A program made the position numbers and the translations under genes. The notes below the pieces were generated by a model. The model was not told where the DNA came from and made no database searches. It saw nothing but the letters and a program-made list of their open reading frames with translations. From CALCNS01 sp964425745 (GTDB lineage Bacteria; Bacillota; JAAYKD01), in contig CAYRNW010000006.1 of assembly GCA_964425745.1 (NCBI GenBank), positions 1-64,000 of the forward strand: DNA of 64,000 nt, given 5' to 3'. Positions 1-8,602 of the stretch are shown here, piece after piece; the stretch's first letter is position 1, and every line of letters starts with the position of its first letter.

Positions 1-132
1 CTTTGCTTTTAGATCATTTCCGAAAATTCATCTTGACAATTCTTAGCTGGACTTTCACTCGAGGGCAATTCCCCCCTTTGATTCTGCGTTTTTTAGCGTG
101 AAGGCCCACACCGCTGAACTTAATTGATTATT

Positions 133-501
133 TTACAGATTTAACCTTCCCCACCGGTCACCACTCTCAGCTGTGATTCGTGAGTGACAAGACTTGCATA
201 AAGCCTTGAGGTTGCTTTTCTCATTTCCACCGCCTTTTGAGAGTGGTTTAATGTGATGAACCTCTTCAGCAGGAGTCAAGATTCCGTTTTTCTTACACTC
301 TTCACACAAAGGGTGAGCTTCAATGTATCGGTCACGAATTCGTTTCCAGGCACGCCCATATCTTTTGTTGGACTCAGGGTCTCGCTCAAACTTGTTGTAT
401 TGCTTATTCCTTACCTTCAAGTGTTCAGAACAGTATTGTCCGTTCTCTGCCAATCGGCTACAGCCGGGGTAAGCACAGGGACGCTTTGGTTTATAGGGCA
501 T
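133..501 (-). CDS. HNH endonuclease, phage packaging-associated type
   Basis: A 122-residue HNH nuclease. A Cys/His cluster (C9, C14, C24, H27) precedes the nuclease core: C66 and C69, then the HHIKPL motif at residues 82-87 and the CKSCH motif at 102-106, which form the zinc-supported beta-beta-alpha fold. The start has a GAGGTG Shine-Dalgarno six bases upstream. Phage HNH proteins of this size usually sit just upstream of the small terminase gene and help the terminase cut DNA during packaging (family knowledge). Here it is the last gene of the leftward replication module, and the terminase small subunit would be expected just left of the window. Confidence 0.93.
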   Translation of the reverse strand: MPYKPKRPCAYPGCSRLAENGQYCSEHLKVRNKQYNKFERDPESNKRYGRAWKRIRDRYIEAHPLCEECKKNGILTPAEEVHHIKPLSKGGGNEKSNLKALCKSCHSRITAESGDRWGRLNL

Positions 502-529
502 CGGCTCACCTCACTCAACATAAATAACA

Positions 530-563
530 ACGACCGCCAGAGGGTTTTATTCTCGGCGGTCGT
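530..563 (-). terminator. GC-rich stem-loop between phage genes
   Basis: A perfect 9-bp inverted repeat (ACGACCGCC at 530-538, GGCGGTCGT at 555-563) with a 16-base loop lies between the DUF1492 gene and the HNH gene. A short T-rich tail follows on both strands (TTTTAT on plus, TTGTTATTT on minus), so it may be a bidirectional or partial terminator separating early from packaging genes. Confidence 0.5.
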
Positions 564-622
564 TTTATCCTATTTACCTAATCTTATAGTATCATAACCG
601 GCACCATGACAACAAGTGACAT

Positions 623-1039
623 TTAGTGACATGTTTGCGGAAGCACGACACAATCTACTGCCTCGTCATGGATTCGGTAGACATGGCGGACATTATAACC
701 CATATCGACAGCGATTTGCTCCCAAGTATAGAAGCACAAGTAGCGAAGCTCAAGGAGTGTCTGATACTCAGGATTGTTTACTGCTTTAATCACCATCACC
801 ATATGTCGCTTCAAATCGACTAAGCGATCGATATCCCCGTTGATCTCAGCTTGAAGGTCAATTATCTTGGCGATGGCATCTGCCATCATGGATGTTGCTT
901 GATTGGGATTTCTAGGCATACCAGTTAGAGTAGTGGTCACTTTCTTTGCCAGTTCGTTCAAGGAAGAAACCTGCTCTAACTTACTGTTAATTCGTTGGTC
1001 TAGTCTATAGGCTTGGCCGAGATATTCCTTAGCTGTCAT
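623..1039 (-). CDS. DUF1492-like phage regulator with sigma-70 region 4-type HTH
   Basis: A 138-residue protein. The first ~80 residues are helical and probably coiled. Residues ~95-130 resemble a sigma-70 region 4 helix-turn-helix (LELRYLCFYTWEQIA followed by MGYNVRHVYRIH). DUF1492/ArpU-like proteins at this place in Firmicutes phages are thought to control late transcription or packaging-gene expression (family knowledge). Its start overlaps the stop of the upstream 73-residue gene by four bases, so the two are translationally coupled. No catalytic motif is visible. Confidence 0.8.
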   Translation of the reverse strand: MTAKEYLGQAYRLDQRINSKLEQVSSLNELAKKVTTTLTGMPRNPNQATSMMADAIAKIIDLQAEINGDIDRLVDLKRHMVMVIKAVNNPEYQTLLELRYLCFYTWEQIAVDMGYNVRHVYRIHDEAVDCVVLPQTCH

Positions 1040-1257
1040 TCAGCCCCCTCCTTTGCAAGCTTTTCGATTATAACTTCCGGGTCTAAGGTCGTCAATATAC
1101 CAAACCAATCGGAACGAAAGAATCTTAGCACTTCTCGTTGTGTGTGTCTTTGCATTTTATCAAGAGGGTGTTTTTCTAACCTCTTTTTGGCTATGCGATA
1201 ATCCACTACCGCTTGAACAACAATGGCATTAGCCAGTTCTTCATAGTTCTCTATCAT
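1036..1257 (-). CDS. Small conserved phage protein, function unknown
   Basis: A 73-residue, charged, mostly helical protein without a recognised motif. It overlaps the helicase gene upstream (ATGA at 1254-1257) and the DUF1492 gene downstream (ATGA at 1036-1039), so all three are translationally coupled. The coupling, not homology, is the main reason to call it real. Confidence 0.75.
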   Translation of the reverse strand: MIENYEELANAIVVQAVVDYRIAKKRLEKHPLDKMQRHTQREVLRFFRSDWFGILTTLDPEVIIEKLAKEGAE

Positions 1258-2543
1258 TTATTTCCTCCGATCATCAAATCGGCTTTTACCGCTTCAATTA
1301 AAGCTGATTGGGTGCTACCTTTTTTGGATAACACTTTTAAAATGCGTTCATCGATGGTTCCTTTGGTAACAATGTGCTGCACCACAACGGTTTTTGCATT
1401 TTGCCCTTGCCGCCACAAGCGCGCAATGGTTTGTTGATACAACTCTAAAGACCAGGTTAATCCAAACCATATCAACGTAGAACCACCGCCTTGTAGATTT
1501 AAACCATGTCCAGCAGAAGCGGGATGGATGAGTGCAACAGACACTTCGATCTTGTTCCATTTCTTGATGCTATCGTTGGAATCCAATTTAACAAAGGACA
1601 CACCTAATTTCACTAATCTCTGAGTGATTCGAGATAGATCATGCTTGAACCAATAAGCGACCAGCACCGGATTCCCTCCAGCGGCCTCGATCATATCCTC
1701 TAAGGCATCCAACTTACGCTCATGGATAGGGGAGACTTGGCCATCATCGCTATAGATCGCACCATTAGCCATCTGGCAAAGCTTCCCGGTGAGCGCTGCA
1801 GCGTTTGCTGCTGTAATGTCACAACTCGGTAGTTTCAAAATCAAATCGTTCTTAAGCTCCTCATATCGCTGTTTCTCACTTTCTGAAAGATAAACCGCAT
1901 ATTCGCTGCTTACGAGTTCCGGCATTTTGAGATGGTTCGAAGATTTCATGGAGATGGTGATATCGGCTATCTTGTTATAGATTCTTTCCTCAGCTCCAGG
2001 TAGAGGCTTGTAGTTGAAAATAACGTGGCCATTTCGTTTATCTGGCTGAAAGTAATCCAGTCGGTAGTGACCGATGAATCGTCCAAGTCGCTGACCCATA
2101 TCTAATAATCGAAACTCAGCCCATAAGTCCATGAGACCATTGGTCGATGGTGTTCCTGTTAAGCCAATGACGCGTTTTACTCTTGGCCTAACTTTCATCA
2201 GTGCTCGAAAGCGTTTTGATTGATAATTCTTAAAAGAGGAGAGCTCATCGACGACGAGAGTGTCAAAGTTGAAAGGGAGTTTGCTTTCTTCGATCAGCCA
2301 CTGAACATTCTCGCGATTGATGATATATATATCGGCTTGTTGAATCAAAGCGCTACGGCGTTCTGTTTCAGTGCCTACTGCAACGGAGCAGATGAGGTTC
2401 TGAAGGTGATTCCACTTATCTGCTTCAGCGGGCCATGTGTCCCGAGCCACTCTCAACGGTGCAATCACCAAAACACGATGCACCTCGAATCGGTCAAAAA
2501 GCAGGTTATTCAGAGCCGTCAATGTTATTACGCTCTTACTCAA
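1254..2543 (-). CDS. SNF2-family phage helicase, main reading frame (5' end out of frame)
   Basis: The 429-residue frame carries most of a SNF2/DEAD-type motor: VVDELSSFKN (motif II), GLTGTPS (motif III), GHGLNLQGGG (motif V) and QQTIARLWRQGQ (motif VI). Such helicases are standard in the replication modules of clostridial phages. The reading frame opens with TTG at 2543 directly at the lysine-serine of the Walker A motif. The 31 preceding codons, including the glycine-rich half of Walker A, lie in another frame. A product starting at this TTG would lack a complete nucleotide-binding loop and probably be inactive. A single-base assembly error is the main alternative. Confidence 0.85.
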   Translation of the reverse strand: MSKSVITLTALNNLLFDRFEVHRVLVIAPLRVARDTWPAEADKWNHLQNLICSVAVGTETERRSALIQQADIYIINRENVQWLIEESKLPFNFDTLVVDELSSFKNYQSKRFRALMKVRPRVKRVIGLTGTPSTNGLMDLWAEFRLLDMGQRLGRFIGHYRLDYFQPDKRNGHVIFNYKPLPGAEERIYNKIADITISMKSSNHLKMPELVSSEYAVYLSESEKQRYEELKNDLILKLPSCDITAANAAALTGKLCQMANGAIYSDDGQVSPIHERKLDALEDMIEAAGGNPVLVAYWFKHDLSRITQRLVKLGVSFVKLDSNDSIKKWNKIEVSVALIHPASAGHGLNLQGGGSTLIWFGLTWSLELYQQTIARLWRQGQNAKTVVVQHIVTKGTIDERILKVLSKKGSTQSALIEAVKADLMIGGNK

Positions 2544-2635
2544 CCGAGGCCCATATCTAGGAGTATGGCAGATACTTGATGGTCTTCGATATAGTTGATG
2601 GCGTAATTCTGATACTCATGCGGTATGAACTTCAT
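2541..2635 (-). pseudogene. Out-of-frame N-terminal segment of the SNF2 helicase gene
   Basis: From an ATG at 2635, with AGGAGG seven to eight bases upstream, 31 codons read MKFIPHEYQNYAINY and on to LLDMGLG. These are followed at once by TGA at 2540-2542. This is the normal start and the first half of Walker A of a phage SNF2 helicase; the K-S half continues in the frame beginning at 2543. The break needs one missing base or a net gain of two (mod 3) at about 2541-2545. It is either a real inactivating mutation or a sequence error. Confidence 0.85.
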
Positions 2636-2649
2636 TTGGCATCACCTCC

Positions 2650-2931
2650 TTAGATCTTATTGATTTCATCAAGAACCCCTCCAATCTGCTTCTCGTCATC
2701 TAGGACAAACACTTGGAATCCAAGTCGCAGGAGCAACTTATGCCTTGCTAGCTGCAAGGGGAGAGGCTTTCTACCGGGTGCTTTGACTTCCACAAAGCCA
2801 ATATGACCTCCCGGTAAAAGTACGAGTCGGTCAGGCATTCCGTCAAAACCCGGGCACACAAGCTTTGGTGCAATACCTCCCATCGCTTTAACCGACATCG
2901 TTAGTTTTTGTTCGATTTGTTTTTCTCTCAT
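2650..2931 (-). CDS. VRR-NUC domain nuclease
   Basis: A 93-residue stand-alone VRR-NUC protein of the PD-(D/E)XK superfamily. The catalytic set is visible: D34 in GMPDR, then E48 and K50 in FVEVKAPG, followed by Q60. Phage VRR-NUC proteins are predicted structure-selective nucleases in recombination or replication (family knowledge). The start is preceded by GGAGGG six bases upstream. It lies between the primase-helicase and SNF2 helicase genes, the usual order in these phages. About 225 bp of AT-rich DNA without a gene separates it from the primase-helicase stop. Confidence 0.92.
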   Translation of the reverse strand: MREKQIEQKLTMSVKAMGGIAPKLVCPGFDGMPDRLVLLPGGHIGFVEVKAPGRKPLPLQLARHKLLLRLGFQVFVLDDEKQIGGVLDEINKI

Positions 2932-3158
2932 CGCTTTCCCTCCACGGACAAGTGGTCCAGATTTTCTCTACGCGCGTATATGCGCTCGGACAGAGCTCCT
3001 TTTTATATAATATTTCTATTTTTTTGTACTATATAGAAATCGTTGTCCATTTGTCCAAATCTGCCATTTTTACCCCTTTTCACAGGGAATTGGCTCTGGA
3101 CAGTCTCTAGGACAGGGACAAGCTGTGCGTGTTGTTCTGAGAGGCTGTCCAGAGATGC

Positions 3159-5492
3159 CTAGATACGCTTATACAACCGTTGCCTACCATAGATGGGTAG
3201 TATCTTGCGTTCGTCAACTTTTTGCCAACCTGGGATGCGAAGCATGATGGCTGCTATCGCATAAGAGTCGGAGGGCTTGATGTCCTCTTTCCTTTTACCA
3301 AAGCATTCACACCAGATCTCCAAATTGCTGACGCTGCTGCGGAGAATCGTACCTTTCGGTTGGGTAGGACTGTCTGGATCACGGATGTATTCCTGCCTTG
3401 TATAAATATCCATCTCATCCCATTTCTCCGGCAGTAGAAGATTGAGGTAGGAGATAACTAGACCTTCACGATCATCCTGTTCCATAGCTTCAGACTGCTC
3501 GATTTGAGATAGTTTTTCCAAATACGGGTCGAGATAGATATCTTCACCGCGCTCTACGAGCACAAGCACTTCAGCCCATATCTGGTTGACATCCTCTTGG
3601 GTGAGTTGCCACGGCTTCATCTTACTTGTACCGGGAGTTTTGACCGTCCAGAATCTGCGATTGCCTGTAATGTCACGGAGGTATCCGTTTTGAGAATTGG
3701 TCGTGCCAAAGAAGATACATTGCCTCGGATGTGGTGTGACTCGGCGACCAAAGGAGGCCCGATACTTATCGTCCTGACGAGAGATGAACGCTTTGACTTT
3801 ATCAAGGTCGGCTTTCTTCATACCGGCCAATTCGCCAATCTCGATGATCCAATAACCCTGCAGTTTTTCTGCAGCGGTCTTGTCGTTCATATCTGTGAGG
3901 TTCACACTATCGGAATACCATTCACCACCAAGTTTAGCGATGAGGGTGGATTTACCAATACCCTGATCACCATTGAGCACGAGAATATAGTCGAATTTGA
4001 TGCCGGGATGCTGCACTCTTGCCACTGCAGCGCAGAGCGTTTTTCGGGTTACAGCACGAGTATAGGCATTGTCTTCTGCTCCGAGATAATCGATGAGAAG
4101 GCTTTCGACACGCGTGATACCGTCCCAAGGTGGAAGCGAGTTCAGATACTCACGAATAGGATGGTAGGAACGGTCGTCAACTACCTTGGTAACAGCAACC
4201 TGATAGTTTCGGGCGGAGAAGGACCCATAGTTCGCATCGACATAACAGATGAGTTGTGCATCGTCAGCATCGCGCCAGAACCGTGCTGGATGCTTCCATG
4301 GCACGGAACCCGTAATCTCCATGCCATCGGCGAGCTGGTTGAAACAGATCGATTTCAGGTTTTCATCGTTATGAAGGATCAGCGTGAGATTATACAGGTT
4401 ATTCTTAAGAGTGGTCGATCGAGGTTCATATTGCAGCTTTTTCTGCCACTCGGTATCCCCATCACCAGCTGAGAAATCATGGGTTGCCTGTGCTTGTCGT
4501 TCGGAGATTAATAACAATTTGACGTTTTCATCCTGTAAGGCAAATTCCGTCATGGCCTGATATGACTTTTTCTCATCGTCACCTCCGAATTTATGGATGC
4601 GAACGAGATCAAAGGCATTAAGCAGTTTTCCGCAAGTAGGGTCTGTCGCATGGTGGCTATAGGCAAACTTATCGTCGTAAATAACGACGCCAGCTGTGCT
4701 TTTTCCAGAGATGTAGTCGTAGCGGCCTTCCATGACTGATGGGGCATAAGTGTCTGAAAGAAACTTTTCGATGGCTACCGTGATGGAATAGGTGCGACAG
4801 AAGGCTCCAACGACACCGGACTTTGATAGGGGGTCTTCCTGCTGTTTTTGACTTGGTTTATGTACTTTGCTTTCACGCGATGTGGTTGGTAGCAGCGAGC
4901 AGTCTTGCCAATCCGGATGCGCTGCTAGAATCTTATCCGGGTCGAGTAATTCACCATCCACGAATTCGATAAGGTAGTCACCATTGGCTGGACAGGTCGG
5001 CCAATACATCAGTTGGTTGGGGATAAACGAGCACTCATCGAACATATCCATGCCAAGCTCCGCAGCCACATAGCGCGATACTGCTACGAATTCATCTGCG
5101 GAGATATCTCTGGTGAAGGGTGCGACGATACGGAGACGAGGAGCTACCGGTGTATGGCTGTGTGTTGAGTAAACCGCACATTTGAAATGTAGCTTATTCG
5201 GCAGCAATGCAACGAACTCGGGGGTAGCATTATCGAGGTCTGGTGTCCAAAGAGAGCGGCAGGACACATTGCCTGCTTTACGGAGATTGTCACGCAAATG
5301 ACCACCGACGAAGCCACCCTTGTCTTTGATTTCATCGCGCTTAGGCTTAGGCATCTTTGTATACTCCTCTACCGTTTCCGTGGTGCGAATCGGTGTTTTC
5401 AGTCGCTCGCAGATCGCTTCAAAGGTTAGGGTCTTGTTCGACCAGAATTTAGCCTGTCGGGAATTACCGAGGGCAATCTTCAATTCACGCAT
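3159..5492 (-). CDS. Phage primase-helicase, VapE/VirE family
   Basis: A 777-residue protein with an N-terminal primase-like region (around SLWTPDLDN and VYSTHSHTPVAPRLRIV) and a C-terminal superfamily 3-like ATPase. The ATPase has GDQGIGKST (Walker A), WIIEIGEL (Walker B) and FFGTTNSQNGYL with NRRFW (sensor region). It is expected to prime and unwind phage DNA for replication. The start MRELKIAL at 5492 is chosen over longer in-frame options because GGAGGAG lies nine bases upstream; the longer reading would run into the upstream gene. It overlaps that gene's stop by eight bases. Confidence 0.93.
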   Translation of the reverse strand: MRELKIALGNSRQAKFWSNKTLTFEAICERLKTPIRTTETVEEYTKMPKPKRDEIKDKGGFVGGHLRDNLRKAGNVSCRSLWTPDLDNATPEFVALLPNKLHFKCAVYSTHSHTPVAPRLRIVAPFTRDISADEFVAVSRYVAAELGMDMFDECSFIPNQLMYWPTCPANGDYLIEFVDGELLDPDKILAAHPDWQDCSLLPTTSRESKVHKPSQKQQEDPLSKSGVVGAFCRTYSITVAIEKFLSDTYAPSVMEGRYDYISGKSTAGVVIYDDKFAYSHHATDPTCGKLLNAFDLVRIHKFGGDDEKKSYQAMTEFALQDENVKLLLISERQAQATHDFSAGDGDTEWQKKLQYEPRSTTLKNNLYNLTLILHNDENLKSICFNQLADGMEITGSVPWKHPARFWRDADDAQLICYVDANYGSFSARNYQVAVTKVVDDRSYHPIREYLNSLPPWDGITRVESLLIDYLGAEDNAYTRAVTRKTLCAAVARVQHPGIKFDYILVLNGDQGIGKSTLIAKLGGEWYSDSVNLTDMNDKTAAEKLQGYWIIEIGELAGMKKADLDKVKAFISRQDDKYRASFGRRVTPHPRQCIFFGTTNSQNGYLRDITGNRRFWTVKTPGTSKMKPWQLTQEDVNQIWAEVLVLVERGEDIYLDPYLEKLSQIEQSEAMEQDDREGLVISYLNLLLPEKWDEMDIYTRQEYIRDPDSPTQPKGTILRSSVSNLEIWCECFGKRKEDIKPSDSYAIAAIMLRIPGWQKVDERKILPIYGRQRLYKRI

Positions 5493-6102
5493 AATAAGTG
5501 CTCCTCCATGTTCCTGGCTGTTCGCCGTGTTCAAATCGTGCTTGCCTTGCCAGCTTAAAGGCATGCAAGGTAGCTTGGTCGTCCCGATCAGAGGTGTAAC
5601 TGCTGTCATCACCAAAAAGTTCAAATTGACCTTTCTTGTTGATACCGGGATGGGCTACGAAGTAATCTCCGTCTATGGTCACAAAGTTAAAGGGATATAT
5701 ACTAGCCTTGATTTCTGGAAAACCTCTATAACCCATTTCCTGACAGAAATTATCAATATCATCGATACAATCACCGTCAGGAATCCCAGCAACGACAAGA
5801 ATAGGATTCACAATTTCACAAATCTCAAAGTATTTTAGGCCGCTGAATTGAAGTATCTTCTCGGCGTCAGCTTCGGTCATTTTCCCTTTGACTTCAACAT
5901 ACAGATCACTTGGACTCCTCCCAGCACAGCCGTGAAGTAAGAAGTCAGGAAGATATAGTTGACCATTAGGGAGCTTAAAACCCTCAGGCTCGTATTCCCA
6001 TTTTACTTCGCACGCGTCGAAGAACACTGCCCATCGTGCCTCAAGCCTTGACCGGAAGCGATAGCCCTTATATTCAGTCGGTATAGCTGTATATGTATTC
6101 AT
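5485..6102 (-). CDS. Predicted PD-(D/E)XK nuclease-like phage protein
   Basis: A 205-residue protein whose first 75 residues match a restriction-endonuclease-like pattern: E21 in SRLEARWA, D53 in LPDFLL, then E70 and K72 in YVEVKGK. This arrangement is seen in phage-encoded Vsr-like or homing-type nucleases. The C-terminal part has no recognised motif. GAGGAGGT lies six bases before the ATG, and the start overlaps the stop of the DUF4406 gene. Assignment of nuclease function is inference from the motif spacing. Confidence 0.7.
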   Translation of the reverse strand: MNTYTAIPTEYKGYRFRSRLEARWAVFFDACEVKWEYEPEGFKLPNGQLYLPDFLLHGCAGRSPSDLYVEVKGKMTEADAEKILQFSGLKYFEICEIVNPILVVAGIPDGDCIDDIDNFCQEMGYRGFPEIKASIYPFNFVTIDGDYFVAHPGINKKGQFELFGDDSSYTSDRDDQATLHAFKLARQARFEHGEQPGTWRSTYYA

Positions 6103-6524
6103 TTCTGTACCTCCTCGCAGTTTTCAGTGAAGTAGCGCAAAGGAAAATGCTTCCATTTAGCCCGTTTGATCTCTTCTTGCATTCCATGAGAAATGGTGCT
6201 ACCAAACACCCAGACTTCTGCACATTTTGTCATGAGCGCATTGGCGAAGAATAGGCCAAGCTGTCGCTCATTGGGATTGTCATCGTCAAGAAACTGGGGA
6301 AAGAGTAGGTGGGGTGCAAGGGGGATATATCCTTGATCCACAGCAAAGCGACAGTAACCTTGGGTCGCTATTACGTTTTTCTCTACATTTCCGGAATACG
6401 GTGAACAGATATAGATGATGGGACGAAATGATCGGATTGCCCGTTCTCGTTTCTCGATTTCTGTTAATGCTTCATAGGGAGTGGGATCATAGTATCCTTC
6501 TTTGTTGTATTTATCGATGTTCAT
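6099..6524 (-). CDS. DUF4406-like protein (nucleoside deoxyribosyltransferase-like fold)
   Basis: A 141-residue protein with IYICSPYSGNVEKN near residue 35, PLAPHLLFPQFLDD in the middle and EVWVFGSTISHGMQEEI toward the end. This is the pattern of DUF4406 and related phage relatives of nucleoside 2-deoxyribosyltransferases, which may handle modified nucleotides or ADP-ribose-type ligands (family knowledge, no proven role). Its SD (GGAGG) is close to the ATG. A conserved 38-bp intergenic motif lies about 33 bp upstream of the start. Confidence 0.8.
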   Translation of the reverse strand: MNIDKYNKEGYYDPTPYEALTEIEKRERAIRSFRPIIYICSPYSGNVEKNVIATQGYCRFAVDQGYIPLAPHLLFPQFLDDDNPNERQLGLFFANALMTKCAEVWVFGSTISHGMQEEIKRAKWKHFPLRYFTENCEEVQK

Positions 6525-6556
6525 GAAACCTCCAATCTGGGCAGTATACAGCCCTT

Positions 6557-6594
6557 ACTATGTAATGGAGTTAAGGTTGTGAATTGAACGAAAA
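6557..6594 (-). promoter_or_regulatory. Phage intergenic motif, copy 3
   Basis: On the minus strand this reads TTTTCGTTCAA, 11 variable bases, AACTCCATT, then ACATAGTAAG. It is an ungapped match to copies at 10782-10818 and 40689-40727. All three lie between the stop of one phage gene and 30-45 bp upstream of the next start, so a phage-specific promoter or regulator site is likely (inference). Confidence 0.55.
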
Positions 6595-6597
6595 GAC

Positions 6598-8538
6598 TCA
6601 GTCTTTTTTATAAAAGTTTGTCTCATAACCATCTGCTCTTAAGACGAGACCGGCTGCCCAGGTGGGGGTCTGGCTCATCCGCTCACAGATATCTTGTAGA
6701 GAGGTTTGTGGCTTAGCTTCAATGACAATTTCATCATGGACATGCATCACAATGGGAAATTGACTTAGATTCTGCATGGCATAGCATAATAGATCTCGGG
6801 CTGTGGCTTGAACGATGTTTTCTACGAATTTCGGGCCGTAGGAGTTTAGCCGCTCCCATTTTTTTGTACCACCAACGCCTTCGTAGGTTATGCACTGACC
6901 ACCGAACTGGTTTTCTCCGATACGGGGTTTCACATAAGCGAGTTGTCTACCGGATGGGAGCACAATGAACAGCATGGCGCTTTGATAGTAGAACTTGATT
7001 CCGTGCGTGATACGGCTGCTTTTCTCCCGAACAGCCTCCATAGCAGCGCGATCTACATCCCACCAAAACTGGACGATATTGGGATTGGATTGCCTCCACG
7101 ATGTGACCAAAGGCTGTAGCTCCTCTTCGGTCAAGCCCATATCCAGAGCACCCATTGCCTTTAAGGCACCAAATGAGCCGCCATAACCAAGCGCCAGTTC
7201 GGCTATTTTCCCTTTTTGTCGAAGGTGACTGTTAATGCCATGCTTCTCGACTGGCACGTTGAACATCTGCGATGCGGAGGCACAGTAGATATCTTCACCT
7301 TTCGCAAACACCTCTTGTCGCCATTTTTCCCTGGCAAGCCAGGCGATGACACGGGCCTCGATTGCACTGAAGTCGGCCACGATGAACTTTGAATTGGATT
7401 TAGGAACGAAGGCTGTTCGTATGACCTGAGAGAGGGTATCGGGAACATCTTCGTAGAGCATTTCTAGCGCTTCATAATCGCCACAGCGAACGAGTGAGCG
7501 AGCTTCAACCAAATCCGGAAGATGGTTCTGGGGCAGGTTTTGTAATTGTATAAGTCGTCCTGCCCAGCGACCGGTTCGGTTTGCACCATAGAATTGAAAC
7601 ATCCCACGTGCACGACCGTCTTCACAAACACAATTTTGCATGGCTTGATACTTCTTTATCGAGGATTTTGCGAGTTGTTGCCGAAGGGATAGAACTCTGG
7701 ATAATTCGGGTGGTGCTGTCTTAAGCAAATCAGCAACGACCTTTTTACCAAGAGTGTCTGTCTCAAGTCCATTCTCTGAAAGCCATTCTTTCATCTGCAG
7801 CACAGAGTTTGGATTCTCAATATCGGTTAAGGTTTGCACGGCATTCATTAGCTCTGAACGTGAGCGATTATCTAGCTGGACAGCTGATGCAACAAAGGCC
7901 AAGTCCAGAGCCACACCTCTGTCGTTAATCTCTTCGGAAAGATGGTATTCGGACCAGAAACTGTCTGGCACAGGAAATCTAGTCAGCTTTTCCTGAATGG
8001 ACATCTCCACTTCAACATCTCTAGCATTGTAACTTTTAAAAGCTGCCCATTTATCTGGTGCATGCGTTGGAGTATTTCTGGTTCTTTGGCCGTTTGTTTG
8101 AGTCGGCGAACAGGGAAGACAGAAGTAACGGATGAGTTCTTTCCCTTCCGATAGTTTCTGTTTTTCTAGGTTAAGAACTGAGCCGACTCCCTCTAGTGAT
8201 AGCGGTAATCCCAAGGATGCTGCCCATACCATGGAGCATTTCCAGGAAGAAGGACTTAAGTATTGACCTTGTGGTAACCCTAGAAAACGCGAAAGGCATA
8301 TACGTTCAAAGTTGGCATTGTAAGCCCATTTCTTAACAGATTCATCTTTGAGTGCAGCGATGATTTCGCTTGGCAACTTCTCACCGCAGATGAGATCTAC
8401 AATCTGTACCGGCTCATTATCCTTGCTATAACCAAACAACAGAATCTCAAAATCAGGAGATTCCACATACCGATAAACTCCTGATTTGACAAGATTGACA
8501 CTGGAGAACGTTTCGATATCTATGCTAAGTGTTTTCAT
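6598..8538 (-). CDS. Phage DNA polymerase, family A, with 3'-5' exonuclease domain
   Basis: A 646-residue DNA polymerase I-type enzyme. The N-terminal proofreading domain shows D7 and E9 (SIDIETFS), NANFE at 74-78 and YNARDVEV with D174. The polymerase domain has motif A (VADFSAIEAR, D389), motif B (K444 to Y452, GKIAELALGYGG) and motif C (HDE at 601-603). No 5'-3' exonuclease domain is present, as usual for phage enzymes. It is the central replication gene of the module, downstream of DUF2815 and upstream of DUF4406. Confidence 0.97.
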   Translation of the reverse strand: MKTLSIDIETFSSVNLVKSGVYRYVESPDFEILLFGYSKDNEPVQIVDLICGEKLPSEIIAALKDESVKKWAYNANFERICLSRFLGLPQGQYLSPSSWKCSMVWAASLGLPLSLEGVGSVLNLEKQKLSEGKELIRYFCLPCSPTQTNGQRTRNTPTHAPDKWAAFKSYNARDVEVEMSIQEKLTRFPVPDSFWSEYHLSEEINDRGVALDLAFVASAVQLDNRSRSELMNAVQTLTDIENPNSVLQMKEWLSENGLETDTLGKKVVADLLKTAPPELSRVLSLRQQLAKSSIKKYQAMQNCVCEDGRARGMFQFYGANRTGRWAGRLIQLQNLPQNHLPDLVEARSLVRCGDYEALEMLYEDVPDTLSQVIRTAFVPKSNSKFIVADFSAIEARVIAWLAREKWRQEVFAKGEDIYCASASQMFNVPVEKHGINSHLRQKGKIAELALGYGGSFGALKAMGALDMGLTEEELQPLVTSWRQSNPNIVQFWWDVDRAAMEAVREKSSRITHGIKFYYQSAMLFIVLPSGRQLAYVKPRIGENQFGGQCITYEGVGGTKKWERLNSYGPKFVENIVQATARDLLCYAMQNLSQFPIVMHVHDEIVIEAKPQTSLQDICERMSQTPTWAAGLVLRADGYETNFYKKD

Positions 8539-8562
8539 ATATAGTTACCTCACACATAAGGT

Positions 8563-8588
8563 AGGGTGGCAGAGAAATCCGCCACCCT
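8563..8588. other. Perfect stem-loop between DUF2815 and polymerase genes
   Basis: AGGGTGGC (8563-8570) and GCCACCCT (8581-8588) form an 8-bp stem with a 10-base loop. The T-run lies on the plus-strand side, whereas the genes run leftward, so on the sense transcript this is a plain hairpin in front of the polymerase ribosome binding site. It could be a processing or attenuation element; no gene on the plus strand would need a terminator here. Confidence 0.5.
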
Positions 8589-8602
8589 TTTTGCCGTACC
8601 TA

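Noticed and set aside
2535..2550. Programmed frameshift in the SNF2 helicase gene
   Set aside because: No slippery heptamer or stimulatory stem is visible at the joint, unlike the tail chaperone site.
3597..4472. Long 291-codon frame on the plus strand
   Set aside because: It is antisense to the conserved ATPase region of the primase-helicase gene and shows no recognisable protein pattern.
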